A stretch of 64,000 nucleotides of DNA from an uncultured Muribaculaceae bacterium (GCA_947632485.1 CANRPJ010000005.1:1-64000); one strand, 5' to 3'; positions 51,944 through 60,992 are shown, counted from the stretch's first letter. Translations and numbers: made by a program. The notes: generated from the letters alone by a model not told the origin.

Positions 51944-54477
51944 GACCTATAATACTATTGATATTGGCTGTGACTGCTATTATCCCGGTCTATGCTCAGA
52001 AATTCTCTTACAGATTTAACGACACTCCTATTTCGGAAGCCTTAGTTAAGATTTGTCGGGAGCATAAGGATCTCAATGTAGCCTTCATATATAAGGAACT
52101 TGATCATTACCGGACGTCGGCCAGAATAAGTAGCGATAATCCCTATGAAGCTATCCGCACCATCATAGGCCAGAATCCTATAAGCGTGGTAGAGCATAAG
52201 GGAAACTTTTACGTAGAGGCTCTGCAGCGAGGGAAGTATCGGTACTCAGGAAAAGTGACAGGTACCGATGGTCAGCCCGTGGTGGCAGCCACGGTGCTAC
52301 TGATGAATCCAAAAGATTCGGTGGTCGTAACTTATGGAACGACTGATGCAGCGGGAAATTTCTCTATTCCCTGTGACAGCAGGCAAGTGATCGGAAAAAT
52401 ATCTTCTATTGGGTATTCACCCAAGATCTTGCAATTCAATAATTTCTCTTTGGGTACTATAATTATGACAGAAGAAGCCATTGCACTCAAAGAATTGAAT
52501 GTGAGGGCGGAAGATACTTATCTGTATGCGGACCGTTCGGTCTACATACCTACGACTCGGCAGAAGAACGCAAGCCAGACAGCAACAGAGCTGCTTAATC
52601 GCATGGCGATTCCGCAGTTGGCACTGAGCAATGACAAAAATATTACTACGGTTTCTGGTGCTGGAGTGGCAATCTATATCGACTATCTTTCAGCTTCGGA
52701 AGAAGATATAACAGGATTGCGTACAACCGATGTGAAAAGAGTGGAGTATTATGATTATCCTCAGGATCCTCGCTTCAAAGGGGCGGCTCATGTAGTAAAT
52801 TTCATAATGCAGCAGTATGAGTATGGCGGTTATGCCAAGGCCTATGGTGAATATAACCTGTTTGGAGGATCCGGTGAGCTACCTCTCTTTTCAAAGGTGA
52901 AATATAAGAAGATGACTTATGATCTTGGAGTCGGTTGGTCACAGTCAGACAGCAAGCATGACTATTCCGAGACTAAAGAAATCTACAGGCTGCCTCAGCC
53001 GGAAGGTGGAGAGCGGATTATTGAGAGGAGAAGTAGCGTAGATGAGGCCAGGAATACCAACCGCACGAATTGGTCAACTCTCAGAGCCACATATATCTCT
53101 GGAGCTACGACAATAAGAAACTCTATAGGCGTGAATTTCGACCACTCACCTCATCAGGACTGGTCCGGAAAGATGGATTATACTCCCCGCTCCTTCTCGT
53201 CAGATTTTTCGCAGCGAGGCGATGAACGCGTGAACTCTTTCTCCTACAAAGGTGAGTGGAACTATAGTGCTGATGCAAAGAACACTTTCAGTTTCCAACC
53301 AACCTACGTTTATTCTCATACCAACAATATGAGTGATTTCACTCAAACGGACGCGGGTAGTTATCTCAATATGGCAAAAGATAATACCCATCAATTTTTA
53401 GGAGTAGCGAATTATTCACATAGCTTTGGAAATGCGGGTACAATAAATGCTATGTTCCAAAGTAGAATAACCTCTAACCGAACTATATATGAAGGCACCT
53501 CCGATTATAAAGATTCGGCTGATACTTATAGGCTTGGTCCTGGCGTAACTTATTACTTTAGAAGGAGCAAGATCTATACTCAGGCTGGAGTAGGCTTTAT
53601 GTGGGATAAGGTGATTTATCAGGATCTGAAAGATTGTCAGATTGCTCCGTGGGTAGATTTCTTTTTCCAGTTTATTCCCACGCAGAAACATTCTGTAAGT
53701 CTTGAGTTTCATCATGCCGTATGGACCCCATCGTCATCGTATCGCTCCGCCAATATTCTAAAGATTAATCCTTTGATGAGCTATACGGGCTATCCGGGCT
53801 TGGCTCCTTATAAAAGTTTTGACCAATATCTGAGCTATATTTTCAGACCAGTTAATAACGTCACTATATCGGCAAATGCAGGTGGTTGGCTCGTGACTAA
53901 TCCCTATGCTTTCGATTACCAGGCTTCGCCGGAGGAAATACTGCGTACCGTGATTCAGCCGGCCGGAGTCTTCTCCAACTGGAATTTCTCTATTAGGGCA
54001 TCAGTGAGGCTTCTTGCCAATTCACTGATTCTTTCTGGACAGCTTGGAGAGAATCTAGTTCATCACGGATACCCCTACGATTTAAGTAAGGCTTCTCTAT
54101 ACCTTGTGCTTACCGGGCAGTGGTATTATGAGAACTGGAACTTCGGAGCGTATTATGCCTCCGGCAGCGGTCGTTCTACCAATTTTATGGAGGCGGCTTA
54201 TGTCCGCTCTAAAGACTCATATAACATCAGTATAGGCTGGTCAAATTCCAAATGGAATCTTCAGGCCAGTGTTTCTAACTTCTTCCGCTGGAACTGGCGC
54301 GGCTCCCGTACTACTATGAACAGCCGTAATTACGACTACGAGAGACAAGATTTCACCACTTCCGCGCATTGCGGCGTTAAGCTCTCAGCTACTTATACCT
54401 TCGGCTTCGGCAGGAAAGTGGAACGTGGCAACGAGGTAAGCCAGACCTATGGCGTAAATTCCGGAATCCTAAAATAG
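51940..54477 (+). CDS. outer-membrane beta-barrel receptor with STN and carboxypeptidase-like domains
   Basis: An 845-residue outer-membrane protein: signal peptide (to about AYQ/AQ19), a secretin/TonB N-terminal (STN) domain at about 20-95, a carboxypeptidase-regulatory-like domain at about 97-165 (YSGKVTGTDGQPVVAATVLL), a plug-like region (about 190-290), then a barrel rich in alternating aromatic strands to the C-terminus. The STN domain with the sigma and FecR-like genes upstream fits a cell-surface signalling set in which the receptor tells the anti-sigma that ligand has bound. No SusD-like partner follows. The ligand is unknown. Confidence 0.82.
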   Translation: MRPIILLILAVTAIIPVYAQKFSYRFNDTPISEALVKICREHKDLNVAFIYKELDHYRTSARISSDNPYEAIRTIIGQNPISVVEHKGNFYVEALQRGKYRYSGKVTGTDGQPVVAATVLLMNPKDSVVVTYGTTDAAGNFSIPCDSRQVIGKISSIGYSPKILQFNNFSLGTIIMTEEAIALKELNVRAEDTYLYADRSVYIPTTRQKNASQTATELLNRMAIPQLALSNDKNITTVSGAGVAIYIDYLSASEEDITGLRTTDVKRVEYYDYPQDPRFKGAAHVVNFIMQQYEYGGYAKAYGEYNLFGGSGELPLFSKVKYKKMTYDLGVGWSQSDSKHDYSETKEIYRLPQPEGGERIIERRSSVDEARNTNRTNWSTLRATYISGATTIRNSIGVNFDHSPHQDWSGKMDYTPRSFSSDFSQRGDERVNSFSYKGEWNYSADAKNTFSFQPTYVYSHTNNMSDFTQTDAGSYLNMAKDNTHQFLGVANYSHSFGNAGTINAMFQSRITSNRTIYEGTSDYKDSADTYRLGPGVTYYFRRSKIYTQAGVGFMWDKVIYQDLKDCQIAPWVDFFFQFIPTQKHSVSLEFHHAVWTPSSSYRSANILKINPLMSYTGYPGLAPYKSFDQYLSYIFRPVNNVTISANAGGWLVTNPYAFDYQASPEEILRTVIQPAGVFSNWNFSIRASVRLLANSLILSGQLGENLVHHGYPYDLSKASLYLVLTGQWYYENWNFGAYYASGSGRSTNFMEAAYVRSKDSYNISIGWSNSKWNLQASVSNFFRWNWRGSRTTMNSRNYDYERQDFTTSAHCGVKLSATYTFGFGRKVERGNEVSQTYGVNSGILK

Positions 54478-54480
54478 AAA

Positions 54481-54510
54481 AAGAGGCGGGGGTACTGAGC
54501 CCTCCGCCCC
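54481..54510 (-). terminator. convergent terminator between barrel and metalloprotease genes
   Basis: GGCGGGGG and CCCTCCGCC form an imperfect GC-rich stem. On the minus strand it is followed by a T-rich stretch (TCTTTTTC), so it ends the lipoprotein transcript; it may also slow plus-strand transcripts. Confidence 0.6.
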
Positions 54511-54537
54511 TGAAATCTTGATATAAAATCCGGAGAA

Positions 54538-55425
54538 TTATTTCTTCGGCTGATCTTCAGCCTCGGTCCAGTGGTACTGGTCAACCTTCTTGTGACGGCT
54601 GATCTGAGTATTAACCTCGGGGAAATAGCGGGCGATAATAGCGTAGAGCTTCGGATCATACTCTTTCATCTCCTCGCGGGTGTTCACGCGATTGTGCTTG
54701 CCGTCGCCATCGTTGCTTTCGATCTCTGCGTTAACGTTAAACCAATTCTGCACGCCTTCAGCGAAATATTCCTCATGGTTGGTAGCGGCATAAGTGTTGC
54801 GGTAGCGACCCTTGGCTACTGCCTCAGCAAGAGCCTCTTTAAGCTCCGTATTGATGGCGGTGTCGATCTTCACGATACCGGTCAGATGGAGCGTGTGGGC
54901 AAACTCATGGATTGTGATGTCTTCAGCGTGGTATTTGTCGATCTGATAAGCGAGAATGTTCTCCTCTGCGCAGCTCGTAAGCTCACCTTCCTGACCGGCA
55001 CCGAGACCGCGTGCACGGAGATCCCAGTTGAGGCTGGTGTCGTTAGCGAGGAAACGATGCTCAGGCACATCGGTTGTGCCCTCGTAGCGGGCCATGATGG
55101 TGATGCGGGTATCGTTGTCAACAAGCACCTTGAGAACCTCAGGCTTAAGCGCTCTCGTCATATTGTCAAGAATCACGTAGGCAGCATAGTAGCAGCTGTC
55201 GGGCACGCGCCAGGAGCTTGCCACGTGGATGCCGTTCACGTTCATGTATTTCTTATAGTAGGAAGTGTCGAGGCCAAGCTCAGCCGGGGGAGCGGTAATA
55301 GCAGGGGTGTCGGTCAGCACGGCCACTTCGATTTCCTCTGTTGCGGCTGCTTTATCTGAAGAAGCACGTCCGCAGGCAATCACTGCTGCGAGAAGCAGCA
55401 AAGCGAAAAGGGGGAGTTTTTTCAT
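54538..55425 (-). CDS. secreted zinc metallopeptidase-like lipoprotein
   Basis: A 295-residue lipoprotein with a lipobox (LAAVIAC, acylated Cys at about 18), so anchored in a membrane facing the periplasm or surface. A zinc motif HEFAHTLH lies near 174-181, with a likely third ligand in NHEEYFAEGVQNWFN further on; this is the gluzincin layout. It does not match a peptidase family I can name. The C-terminus is lysine- and acid-rich. It is monocistronic, with a TAATTTTG box at 55455-55462 and GTTG 20 bp upstream. Confidence 0.78.
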   Translation of the reverse strand: MKKLPLFALLLLAAVIACGRASSDKAAATEEIEVAVLTDTPAITAPPAELGLDTSYYKKYMNVNGIHVASSWRVPDSCYYAAYVILDNMTRALKPEVLKVLVDNDTRITIMARYEGTTDVPEHRFLANDTSLNWDLRARGLGAGQEGELTSCAEENILAYQIDKYHAEDITIHEFAHTLHLTGIVKIDTAINTELKEALAEAVAKGRYRNTYAATNHEEYFAEGVQNWFNVNAEIESNDGDGKHNRVNTREEMKEYDPKLYAIIARYFPEVNTQISRHKKVDQYHWTEAEDQPKK

Positions 55426-55454
55426 TGTGTTAGGTTATTAATGTCAATTTGGCC

Positions 55455-55486
55455 CAAAATTAGTCAAAAAGAGGGAACCGTACAAC
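55455..55486 (-). promoter_or_regulatory. promoter of metallopeptidase-like lipoprotein gene
   Basis: On the minus strand, GTTG (55486-55483) and TAATTTTG (55462-55455) with a 20-bp spacer, about 30 bp before the start codon. Confidence 0.65.
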
Positions 55487-55492
55487 TCTATG

Positions 55493-56278
55493 TCAGAAAA
55501 TGATGGCACCCGACAGTGAGGGACCTTTCGCGTAGGGAGAGTAGCCAGGCATTACGGCTATAGCTTTTTTGCTATTTCCGGTGGAAAACAATCGCTCGTA
55601 GACCGGTAGCATCCAGTAAGCTATCCTCGCGCTGAGGATTCCAACACCGGCACCGGCCATAAGATCGCAGGCCCAGTGGCGGCGGTTGTAGAGTCGGAGC
55701 AATCCGGTGCCGGCTGCAACTACGTAGGCTCCGAAGGAGGCGGCATCGTTATTGTATTCGAGACGTATCAGTTCCGCCCCCATGAAAGATATCGCCGTAT
55801 GACCCGAAGGGAAAGAATACCGGTCGCTCTTGTCGGGCCTTTCTTCCTTCACCCAGTGCTTGAGAGGTTCCGTAATGGCCAGAGTCACAGCTGTCGCAGT
55901 AGCTCCAGCCAGCAGGCGCCCCTTTATATTATGGCGAGCAGGCAGCCCGAGATATTCCATACCCAGATATGCCACTGTAGGCAGAAGCTGCAAATAGTTA
56001 TCGGCCTTGAATTTATGTGAGCCCTTGGTCGCTGTCAGTCCCTGATCCAGTTTTCTCTGCATCTTCCGCATCCAGCCGTTGGTCATTCCGAATGTGCCTA
56101 CCGCTATCAGGGCTCCTGGCAGAATGAGCTGATTCGGGCGGAAGCGGTAAGGCTTCAATTCTGTGGAGTCGGATAAGACTTGCCCTGGAGCTACGCTCTC
56201 AAACATGGTGACTCCTCCTTCAGCATTTGCGAAGAGGGAGGATAAAAGCATCAGAATAGCCAGAAGGCGGGCACGCAT
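55493..56278 (-). CDS. PAP2 superfamily membrane phosphatase
   Basis: A 261-residue protein with a signal peptide or anchor and several short hydrophobic helices. The acid-phosphatase motifs are present in order: KEERPDKSDR, FPSGHTA, and YNRRHWACDLMAG. Relatives remove phosphate from lipid carriers such as undecaprenyl pyrophosphate or from lipid A; the substrate here is not known. It is transcribed from a TATCTTTG box and lies next to the lipoprotein gene, both leftward. Confidence 0.88.
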   Translation of the reverse strand: MRARLLAILMLLSSLFANAEGGVTMFESVAPGQVLSDSTELKPYRFRPNQLILPGALIAVGTFGMTNGWMRKMQRKLDQGLTATKGSHKFKADNYLQLLPTVAYLGMEYLGLPARHNIKGRLLAGATATAVTLAITEPLKHWVKEERPDKSDRYSFPSGHTAISFMGAELIRLEYNNDAASFGAYVVAAGTGLLRLYNRRHWACDLMAGAGVGILSARIAYWMLPVYERLFSTGNSKKAIAVMPGYSPYAKGPSLSGAIIF

Positions 56279-56305
56279 GATTGGATCCTGTAAGGTTTCT
56301 GACTA

Positions 56306-56313
56306 CAAAGATA
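56306..56313 (-). promoter_or_regulatory. -7 box of PAP2 gene
   Basis: TATCTTTG on the minus strand, 27 bp before the PAP2 start. It faces the thioesterase promoter 16 bp away, so the two divergent genes share a short control region. Confidence 0.5.
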
Positions 56314-56328
56314 GTGGAAATTTTTCGC

Positions 56329-56336
56329 TAAATTTG
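56329..56336 (+). promoter_or_regulatory. -7 box of thioesterase gene
   Basis: TAAATTTG, a fair TAnnTTTG match, 30 bp upstream of the thioesterase ATG. No -33 TTTG at the usual distance. Confidence 0.5.
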
Positions 56337-56366
56337 CACTCCGCCCACTGATGGACGATCCTTTCT

Positions 56367-56786
56367 ATGAGAATACTAAAAGACAACAGGAAATATTGCT
56401 TCATAATGGATATGGAAGTTCGTGACTATGAGCTTGATTGTGAGCAAATAGTGAACAATGCCAACTATCTCCACTATATGGAGCATACGCGCCATAAATT
56501 TTGTGCAGATGCAGGCCTCTCATTTATAGAGATGCACAAAAGGGGTATCGACGCCGTAGTGCGGAAGATTGAGATTGAATATAAGGCCTCGCTTCGGGGA
56601 GGCGACAGTTTCATTAGTTGTCTGAGGCTTGAGCGCAGGGGGCCGAGGTTCATTTTTCATCAGGATATAATGAAGAGTGACGGTACAATGTGCGCTCAAG
56701 GTACTGCAACTGTTGTAGTGCTTAAAGATGGGAAGCTTACGCGTGGCGACGCCCTGATGGCGGTATTCAGCCGCTATATAAGTTGA
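56367..56786 (+). CDS. hotdog-fold acyl-CoA thioesterase (4HBT family)
   Basis: A 139-residue protein of the 4-hydroxybenzoyl-CoA thioesterase type. The signature VNNANYLHYMEHTRHKF is complete, and the active-site Asp/Glu region (IVNNANY) is intact. Such enzymes cleave acyl-CoA or acyl-ACP thioesters in the cytosol; the exact acyl group is unknown. A start at 56367 gives NRKYCFIMDMEV, the usual opening of relatives. dprA begins 7 bp after its stop. Confidence 0.87.
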   Translation: MRILKDNRKYCFIMDMEVRDYELDCEQIVNNANYLHYMEHTRHKFCADAGLSFIEMHKRGIDAVVRKIEIEYKASLRGGDSFISCLRLERRGPRFIFHQDIMKSDGTMCAQGTATVVVLKDGKLTRGDALMAVFSRYIS

Positions 56787-56793
56787 GGTAGCT

Positions 56794-57915
56794 GTGGAGA
56801 GTAAGACCGATGAGCTAAAAGTGGCTCTCGCTTTGACCAAAGGGGTTAAGGCGGGGCTTGTGCGCGCTATGGAAGAGGCGGCCTTAAGCCTTGAGGAGTT
56901 CTTTTCCCTCTCCGACAGTGCGCTTTCTGAGGCTCTGAATCTTGCTCCCGGCAAGTTTATATATCGTTATGACCGCGAGGAGGCTCTCTTCAAGGCGCGC
57001 GATGAGGTGGCTTTCTGCTCTCGTCACCATATATCTCCTCTCTTTCTCTTTGACTCCGGCTATCCCCGGCGTCTTGCCGAATGCCCTGATGCGCCAGTAG
57101 TGCTTTATTGTCTTGGTAATGCCGATCTCAATCCGGAGAAAGCTGTAAGCATAGTAGGAACACGCGGCCCTACAGCCTATGGAATGGATTTCTGTCGCCG
57201 TCTGGTTGAAGATGTAGCGCCTTTTTTCGATGGAATGGCTGTAGTGAGCGGTCTTGCTTATGGCATAGATGCCGCCGCTCATGAGGCTGCAATCGGGGTA
57301 GGAACACCTACATGGGCTGTGCTTGCCCATGGTCTGGATACAATCTACCCTGCTCAGCATCGGCAGCTCGCCCGCATGATTCTCGATAGGGGAGGAGCGC
57401 TCCTATCAGAATATCCGAGAGGAGAAAGACCTTACCGCCAGCGCTTTCTGGAGCGTAATAGAATCGTGGCAGGTGTCAGTGATGCTGTAGTGGTGGTTGA
57501 GAGTGATGTGAAGGGGGGAGCAATGTCTACTGCCAACCTCGCTTTCGGTTACGGCCGCGATGTGATGGCGCTTCCCGGAAGGGCAGGCGACCGGCTGAGT
57601 TCAGGGTGCAACCTTTTGATCAGAAGGCAGAAAGCACAGCTGATCACCTGTGCTGCCGATTTTCTCGAGCAGATGGATTGGCGGCCTATGGGTATAAAGG
57701 TCGATGGGAGGCAGCGCGAACTGTTTCCTGAACTCGAGGGCGATTCCCGCTCCATATATGAACTGATGCGATCTTCCGATACAGACCTTACTGCCGATGC
57801 CATATCAGCTACATTGCGAATGCCTATAGCCAAGACCCTCAGCGCTCTGGGAGAGCTTGAGTTTGACGGGATTATAGAGAAACTTCCCGGCAACCGCTAC
57901 CGGATCACGCTTTAG
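56794..57915 (+). CDS. dprA: DNA-processing protein DprA
   Basis: A 373-residue Rossmann-fold protein that loads RecA onto incoming single-stranded DNA. Motifs SIVGTRGPTAYG (about 111-122) and VSGLAYGIDAAAH (about 150-162) are clear, and a DprA-type winged helix closes the protein (DLTADAISATLRMP near 330). The start is GTG at 56794, 7 bp after the thioesterase stop. Its 3' end overlaps the convergent phosphorylase gene by 4 bp. Confidence 0.94.
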   Translation: MESKTDELKVALALTKGVKAGLVRAMEEAALSLEEFFSLSDSALSEALNLAPGKFIYRYDREEALFKARDEVAFCSRHHISPLFLFDSGYPRRLAECPDAPVVLYCLGNADLNPEKAVSIVGTRGPTAYGMDFCRRLVEDVAPFFDGMAVVSGLAYGIDAAAHEAAIGVGTPTWAVLAHGLDTIYPAQHRQLARMILDRGGALLSEYPRGERPYRQRFLERNRIVAGVSDAVVVVESDVKGGAMSTANLAFGYGRDVMALPGRAGDRLSSGCNLLIRRQKAQLITCAADFLEQMDWRPMGIKVDGRQRELFPELEGDSRSIYELMRSSDTDLTADAISATLRMPIAKTLSALGELEFDGIIEKLPGNRYRITL

Positions 57916-58823
57916 AGGCGCTCAAGCACGGTCGTGATCAGCTCGGCCACGCGCGGTTTATAGTCAGTATTAGCTTTAGTATTCACCCTCTCGGCAATGA
58001 TGCAGCATACGGTCATAGCCTTGTGGCCCAATAGTTTGGCGAGACCTTGCAGACAGGCAGACTCCATCTCGAAATTGGTAATCGGGCGCCCTGAGTAGCG
58101 GAAGCTCTCGATCTTCGCGTTCAGGTCGGGATCCGTTAGCTTAAGGCGCACCTGGCGTCCTTGAGGCGCATAGAAGCCTACAGCAGCTATAGTATAGCCG
58201 CGCACCATGTCGTTACGCCCGATGCGCTCTACGAGTTCCCGGTCAGCATCGACCGTGTAGGGAGCCGCCCAGGTGCTGTCCCAGCCGGTATGAAGGCAGA
58301 ATTCACGCTCAAATTCCAGATCGCACACGGCATCGCGGCCACGGTAGAAATTGAGTATTCCATCGAAACCGGTGCCTTTCTCTGCAATCACATAGTCGCC
58401 GAGATGAATCTCATCTTGCAGCGAGCCGGAGGTACCGATGCGCACAATGGTGAGCGTGCGGTGCTCAGGTTTCACCTTCCGGGTGGCGAAATCTATATTG
58501 GCAAGTGCATCGAGTTCGGTGAGCACTATCTCTATATTGTCAGGGCCGATGCCATGGGAGATGCACATTACCGGTTTGCCCTTGTAGGTGCCGCCAATGG
58601 TCCTGAATTCGCGGCTTTGCACCGTATAGTCGATAGTGTCGAAATGGGAAGCCACCATATCGACCCTGCCGGGATCACCCACGAATAAGATATTGTTGCG
58701 CAGCTGGTCGGGACGCAGATGTAGGTGAAACACTGAACCGTCGGAGTTTATAATCAATTCGGAGGCGGGTATGATTCTACCGGGTTCCGACAGGAAATCT
58801 GAGGTATAGTTATTAGTGGTCAT
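57912..58823 (-). CDS. nucleoside phosphorylase (uridine phosphorylase-like)
   Basis: A 303-residue cytosolic enzyme of the PNP/UDP phosphorylase family 1. NNILFVGDPGRVDMV near the N-terminus and IVRIGTSGSL in the middle fit the phosphate- and ribose-binding segments, and FEMESACLQGLAKLL near the end fits the nucleoside site. It splits a nucleoside into base and ribose 1-phosphate for salvage. Uridine is the best guess but adenosine/inosine cannot be excluded. It ends by overlapping dprA by 4 bp. Confidence 0.88.
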   Translation of the reverse strand: MTTNNYTSDFLSEPGRIIPASELIINSDGSVFHLHLRPDQLRNNILFVGDPGRVDMVASHFDTIDYTVQSREFRTIGGTYKGKPVMCISHGIGPDNIEIVLTELDALANIDFATRKVKPEHRTLTIVRIGTSGSLQDEIHLGDYVIAEKGTGFDGILNFYRGRDAVCDLEFEREFCLHTGWDSTWAAPYTVDADRELVERIGRNDMVRGYTIAAVGFYAPQGRQVRLKLTDPDLNAKIESFRYSGRPITNFEMESACLQGLAKLLGHKAMTVCCIIAERVNTKANTDYKPRVAELITTVLERL

Positions 58824-58862
58824 AGAATTAGTGCTTTTATTTTATAACGCTGTGGGGTGCGG

Positions 58863-58897
58863 TTTGTGCGCATATAGGGGAAATTTACGTAATTTTG
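58863..58897 (+). promoter_or_regulatory. promoter of FecCD-type ABC operon
   Basis: TTTG (58863-58866) and TAATTTTG (58890-58897), spacer 23 bp, slightly long. The box ends 9 bp before the start codon, so the mRNA would be nearly leaderless. Confidence 0.5.
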
Positions 58898-58906
58898 CGA
58901 TCAGTA

Positions 58907-59893
58907 ATGAGAGGGAAGGCTACCATATTGTTCTGGGCTCTGGGAGCTGCCGTATTGGCCTTGTTTATGGCCGATATGATGGTGGGTTCCACCAGCTTAT
59001 CGTGGAGGGAGGTGTGGGAGGCGGTTATGGGCCGGGGTGAGAGGTCGACCGTGATGATAGTGCGCCATATCCGCCTCATCAAGGCTGTGGTGGCAGTGCT
59101 TGCAGGCGCGGCTCTCTCCGTAAGCGGCCTGCAGATGCAGACCCTCTTCCGCAATCCGTTGGCCGGACCCTATGTGCTTGGCATCACCTCCGGTGCCAGT
59201 CTCGGAGTGGCCATATTCATTCTCGGTGCTCCTCTGCTCGGAGCCGGAATCCTTTCCGCCTGGGGTGTGGCCGGGGCAGCCTGGATAGGTTCAGCCCTGA
59301 TGCTCATAGTAATAGCGATAGTGGGCGCAAGAATTAAGGATATTATGGTTATTCTGATTCTTGGCATGATGTTTTCCTCCGGTGTAGGGGCAGTGGTGCA
59401 GGTGCTTCAGTATCTGAGCCATGAAGATGCCCTGAAGAGCTATGTGGTCTGGACGATGGGTTCGCTTGGCGATGTAACAGCCGCCCAGCTGCAGCTTCTT
59501 GCTCCGTCGGTCGTGGTAGGTCTCGTGCTCGGAGTGGTGGCGATAAAGCCGCTTAATCTCCTTCTGCTCGGAGAGCAGTATGCTCTTACGATGGGACTTG
59601 ACCTTCGGAAAAGTCGCGCCATCATATTTCTCTCTACAACGCTTCTTGCCGGCACTGTAACCGCATTCTGCGGTCCGATTGGTTTCATTGGCCTGGCTGT
59701 GCCGCATGTGGCGAGAGCTCTCTTTGATGATGCCGATTGCAGGGTGCTTGTGCCTGCCACGATGCTCGTCGGAGCGGCTCTGATGCTCGTCTGCGATATT
59801 CTCTCCAAATATTTCGTGCTTCCGGTTAATTCGGTAACAGCTCTTCTGGGCATACCTATTGTAGTATGGATTGTCATCAAGATGCAGCGATGA
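58907..59893 (+). CDS. FecCD/BtuC-type ABC transporter permease
   Basis: A 328-residue inner-membrane permease with about nine to ten helices of the iron-siderophore/cobalamin uptake type. LAGPYVLGITSGASLGVAIF, near 85-105, is the family loop that meets the binding protein, and GPIGFIGLAVPHVAR near 260 is the coupling helix. The start is the ATG at 58907; the in-frame TTG at 58895 lies inside the promoter box. The ATPase gene overlaps its end (ATGA). No substrate-binding protein is adjacent, so the cargo could be iron-siderophore, haem or a corrinoid. Confidence 0.9.
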   Translation: MRGKATILFWALGAAVLALFMADMMVGSTSLSWREVWEAVMGRGERSTVMIVRHIRLIKAVVAVLAGAALSVSGLQMQTLFRNPLAGPYVLGITSGASLGVAIFILGAPLLGAGILSAWGVAGAAWIGSALMLIVIAIVGARIKDIMVILILGMMFSSGVGAVVQVLQYLSHEDALKSYVVWTMGSLGDVTAAQLQLLAPSVVVGLVLGVVAIKPLNLLLLGEQYALTMGLDLRKSRAIIFLSTTLLAGTVTAFCGPIGFIGLAVPHVARALFDDADCRVLVPATMLVGAALMLVCDILSKYFVLPVNSVTALLGIPIVVWIVIKMQR

Positions 59894-60651
59894 TAAGGTT
59901 TGAACATCTCACCGTGGGCTACGGTCAGCGGAAGCTGATAGCTGATGTCGATGTCAGTATCAAGGCAGGGCGTCTGGTTGCCTTGATTGGGCGTAATGGT
60001 GCCGGCAAATCGTCACTGCTGCGTGTAGTGGCCGGTATCGACGCACCTCAGGGAGGCAAGGTCCTGATTAAGGGAAGCGATGTGGCGGCTATGAGTCCAG
60101 CGGAAAAGGCGCGGACGGTGGCATTTGTCACGACTCAGCGGGTTAAGGTGGCTCATCTGCGCTGCCGCGACGTGGTGGCTCTCGGGCGCGCTCCCTACAC
60201 CGACTGGATAGGTCGTCTCGGTGAGGACGACCGCAAGATCGTAGACCGCGCGCTGGAGCGTGTTGGTATGGCTTCTTATGCTGACCGGACGATGGATCAG
60301 ATGAGCGATGGGGAGTGTCAGCGGGTCATGATAGCACGCGCTCTGGCGCAGGATACACCGGTTCTTCTACTCGATGAGCCCACTTCTTTCCTCGACCTTC
60401 CGAATCGTTATGATCTCTGTCTGCTTCTTTCGCGTCTGGCTCATGAGGAGGATAAGTGCGTGATTTTTTCTACTCACGAGCTCGATATCGCACTCACACT
60501 TTGCGATGATGTGGCTTTGGTAGATTCTCCGTATCTGCATCTTCTGTCAGCTTCCGAAATGGCTGAAAGCGGCCATATTGAGCGTCTTTTCAGCAATCCT
60601 GGTATCACCTTCGACCCCAAAGGACGCCGAGTGCTGGTTGAGAGCTTGTAA
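59890..60651 (+). CDS. ABC transporter ATPase of the FecE/BtuD type
   Basis: A 253-residue ATPase that powers the FecCD-like permease. Walker A is GRNGAGKSS (34-42), Walker B is LLLDEPTSFLD, and the switch histidine lies in IFSTHELD. The signature is MSDGECQR rather than LSGGQ, a known relaxed form. It starts at the ATG at 59890, overlapping the permease stop by 3 bp, so the two are coupled. The cargo is as uncertain as for the permease. Confidence 0.9.
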   Translation: MIRFEHLTVGYGQRKLIADVDVSIKAGRLVALIGRNGAGKSSLLRVVAGIDAPQGGKVLIKGSDVAAMSPAEKARTVAFVTTQRVKVAHLRCRDVVALGRAPYTDWIGRLGEDDRKIVDRALERVGMASYADRTMDQMSDGECQRVMIARALAQDTPVLLLDEPTSFLDLPNRYDLCLLLSRLAHEEDKCVIFSTHELDIALTLCDDVALVDSPYLHLLSASEMAESGHIERLFSNPGITFDPKGRRVLVESL

Positions 60652-60666
60652 TTAAGGAATTAGCAT

Positions 60667-60942
60667 ATGAGCAGTTATCTTGAAAATAAGCGGGGAATTG
60701 ATGAGGCTATCGAAAACTATTCTCGAACCTGTGTCGGCAAACGATTAAAAACCATTGCTTTAGCATCAATTGCTTTAAGCGCAGGTCTACTTCTTGCTAT
60801 CGCTTTCCTGTTAGAGGATCTATCACAGGCTGTTAAGCTTATAATGCGTGGTTTGGCAGGTGTATGCGCTATTGTATTTGTAATCTCAACGGGAATATTA
60901 CTCTATAAATCAAATTGTTCCGTCTGGAGTAGTAAAGGATAG
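60667..60942 (+). CDS. small two-helix membrane protein, unknown
   Basis: A 91-residue protein with two hydrophobic helices (about 29-48 and 62-84) between short charged segments. I recognise no family. It lies 15 bp after the ABC ATPase gene in the same direction and before a hairpin terminator, so it is probably the last gene of that transcript. It is more AT-rich than the transporter genes. Confidence 0.6.
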   Translation: MSSYLENKRGIDEAIENYSRTCVGKRLKTIALASIALSAGLLLAIAFLLEDLSQAVKLIMRGLAGVCAIVFVISTGILLYKSNCSVWSSKG

Positions 60943-60964
60943 GGACGGAACACGTGGAAAAGCA

Positions 60965-60992
60965 GAGGTGCGATCTGAAAAGACCGCACCTC
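60965..60992. terminator. hairpin terminator between ABC operon and BlaR1-like gene
   Basis: GAGGTGCGATCT pairs with AGACCGCACCTC (one mismatch) around a 4-nt loop. T-rich DNA on the right and the short distance to both convergent genes suggest use in both directions. Confidence 0.6.
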
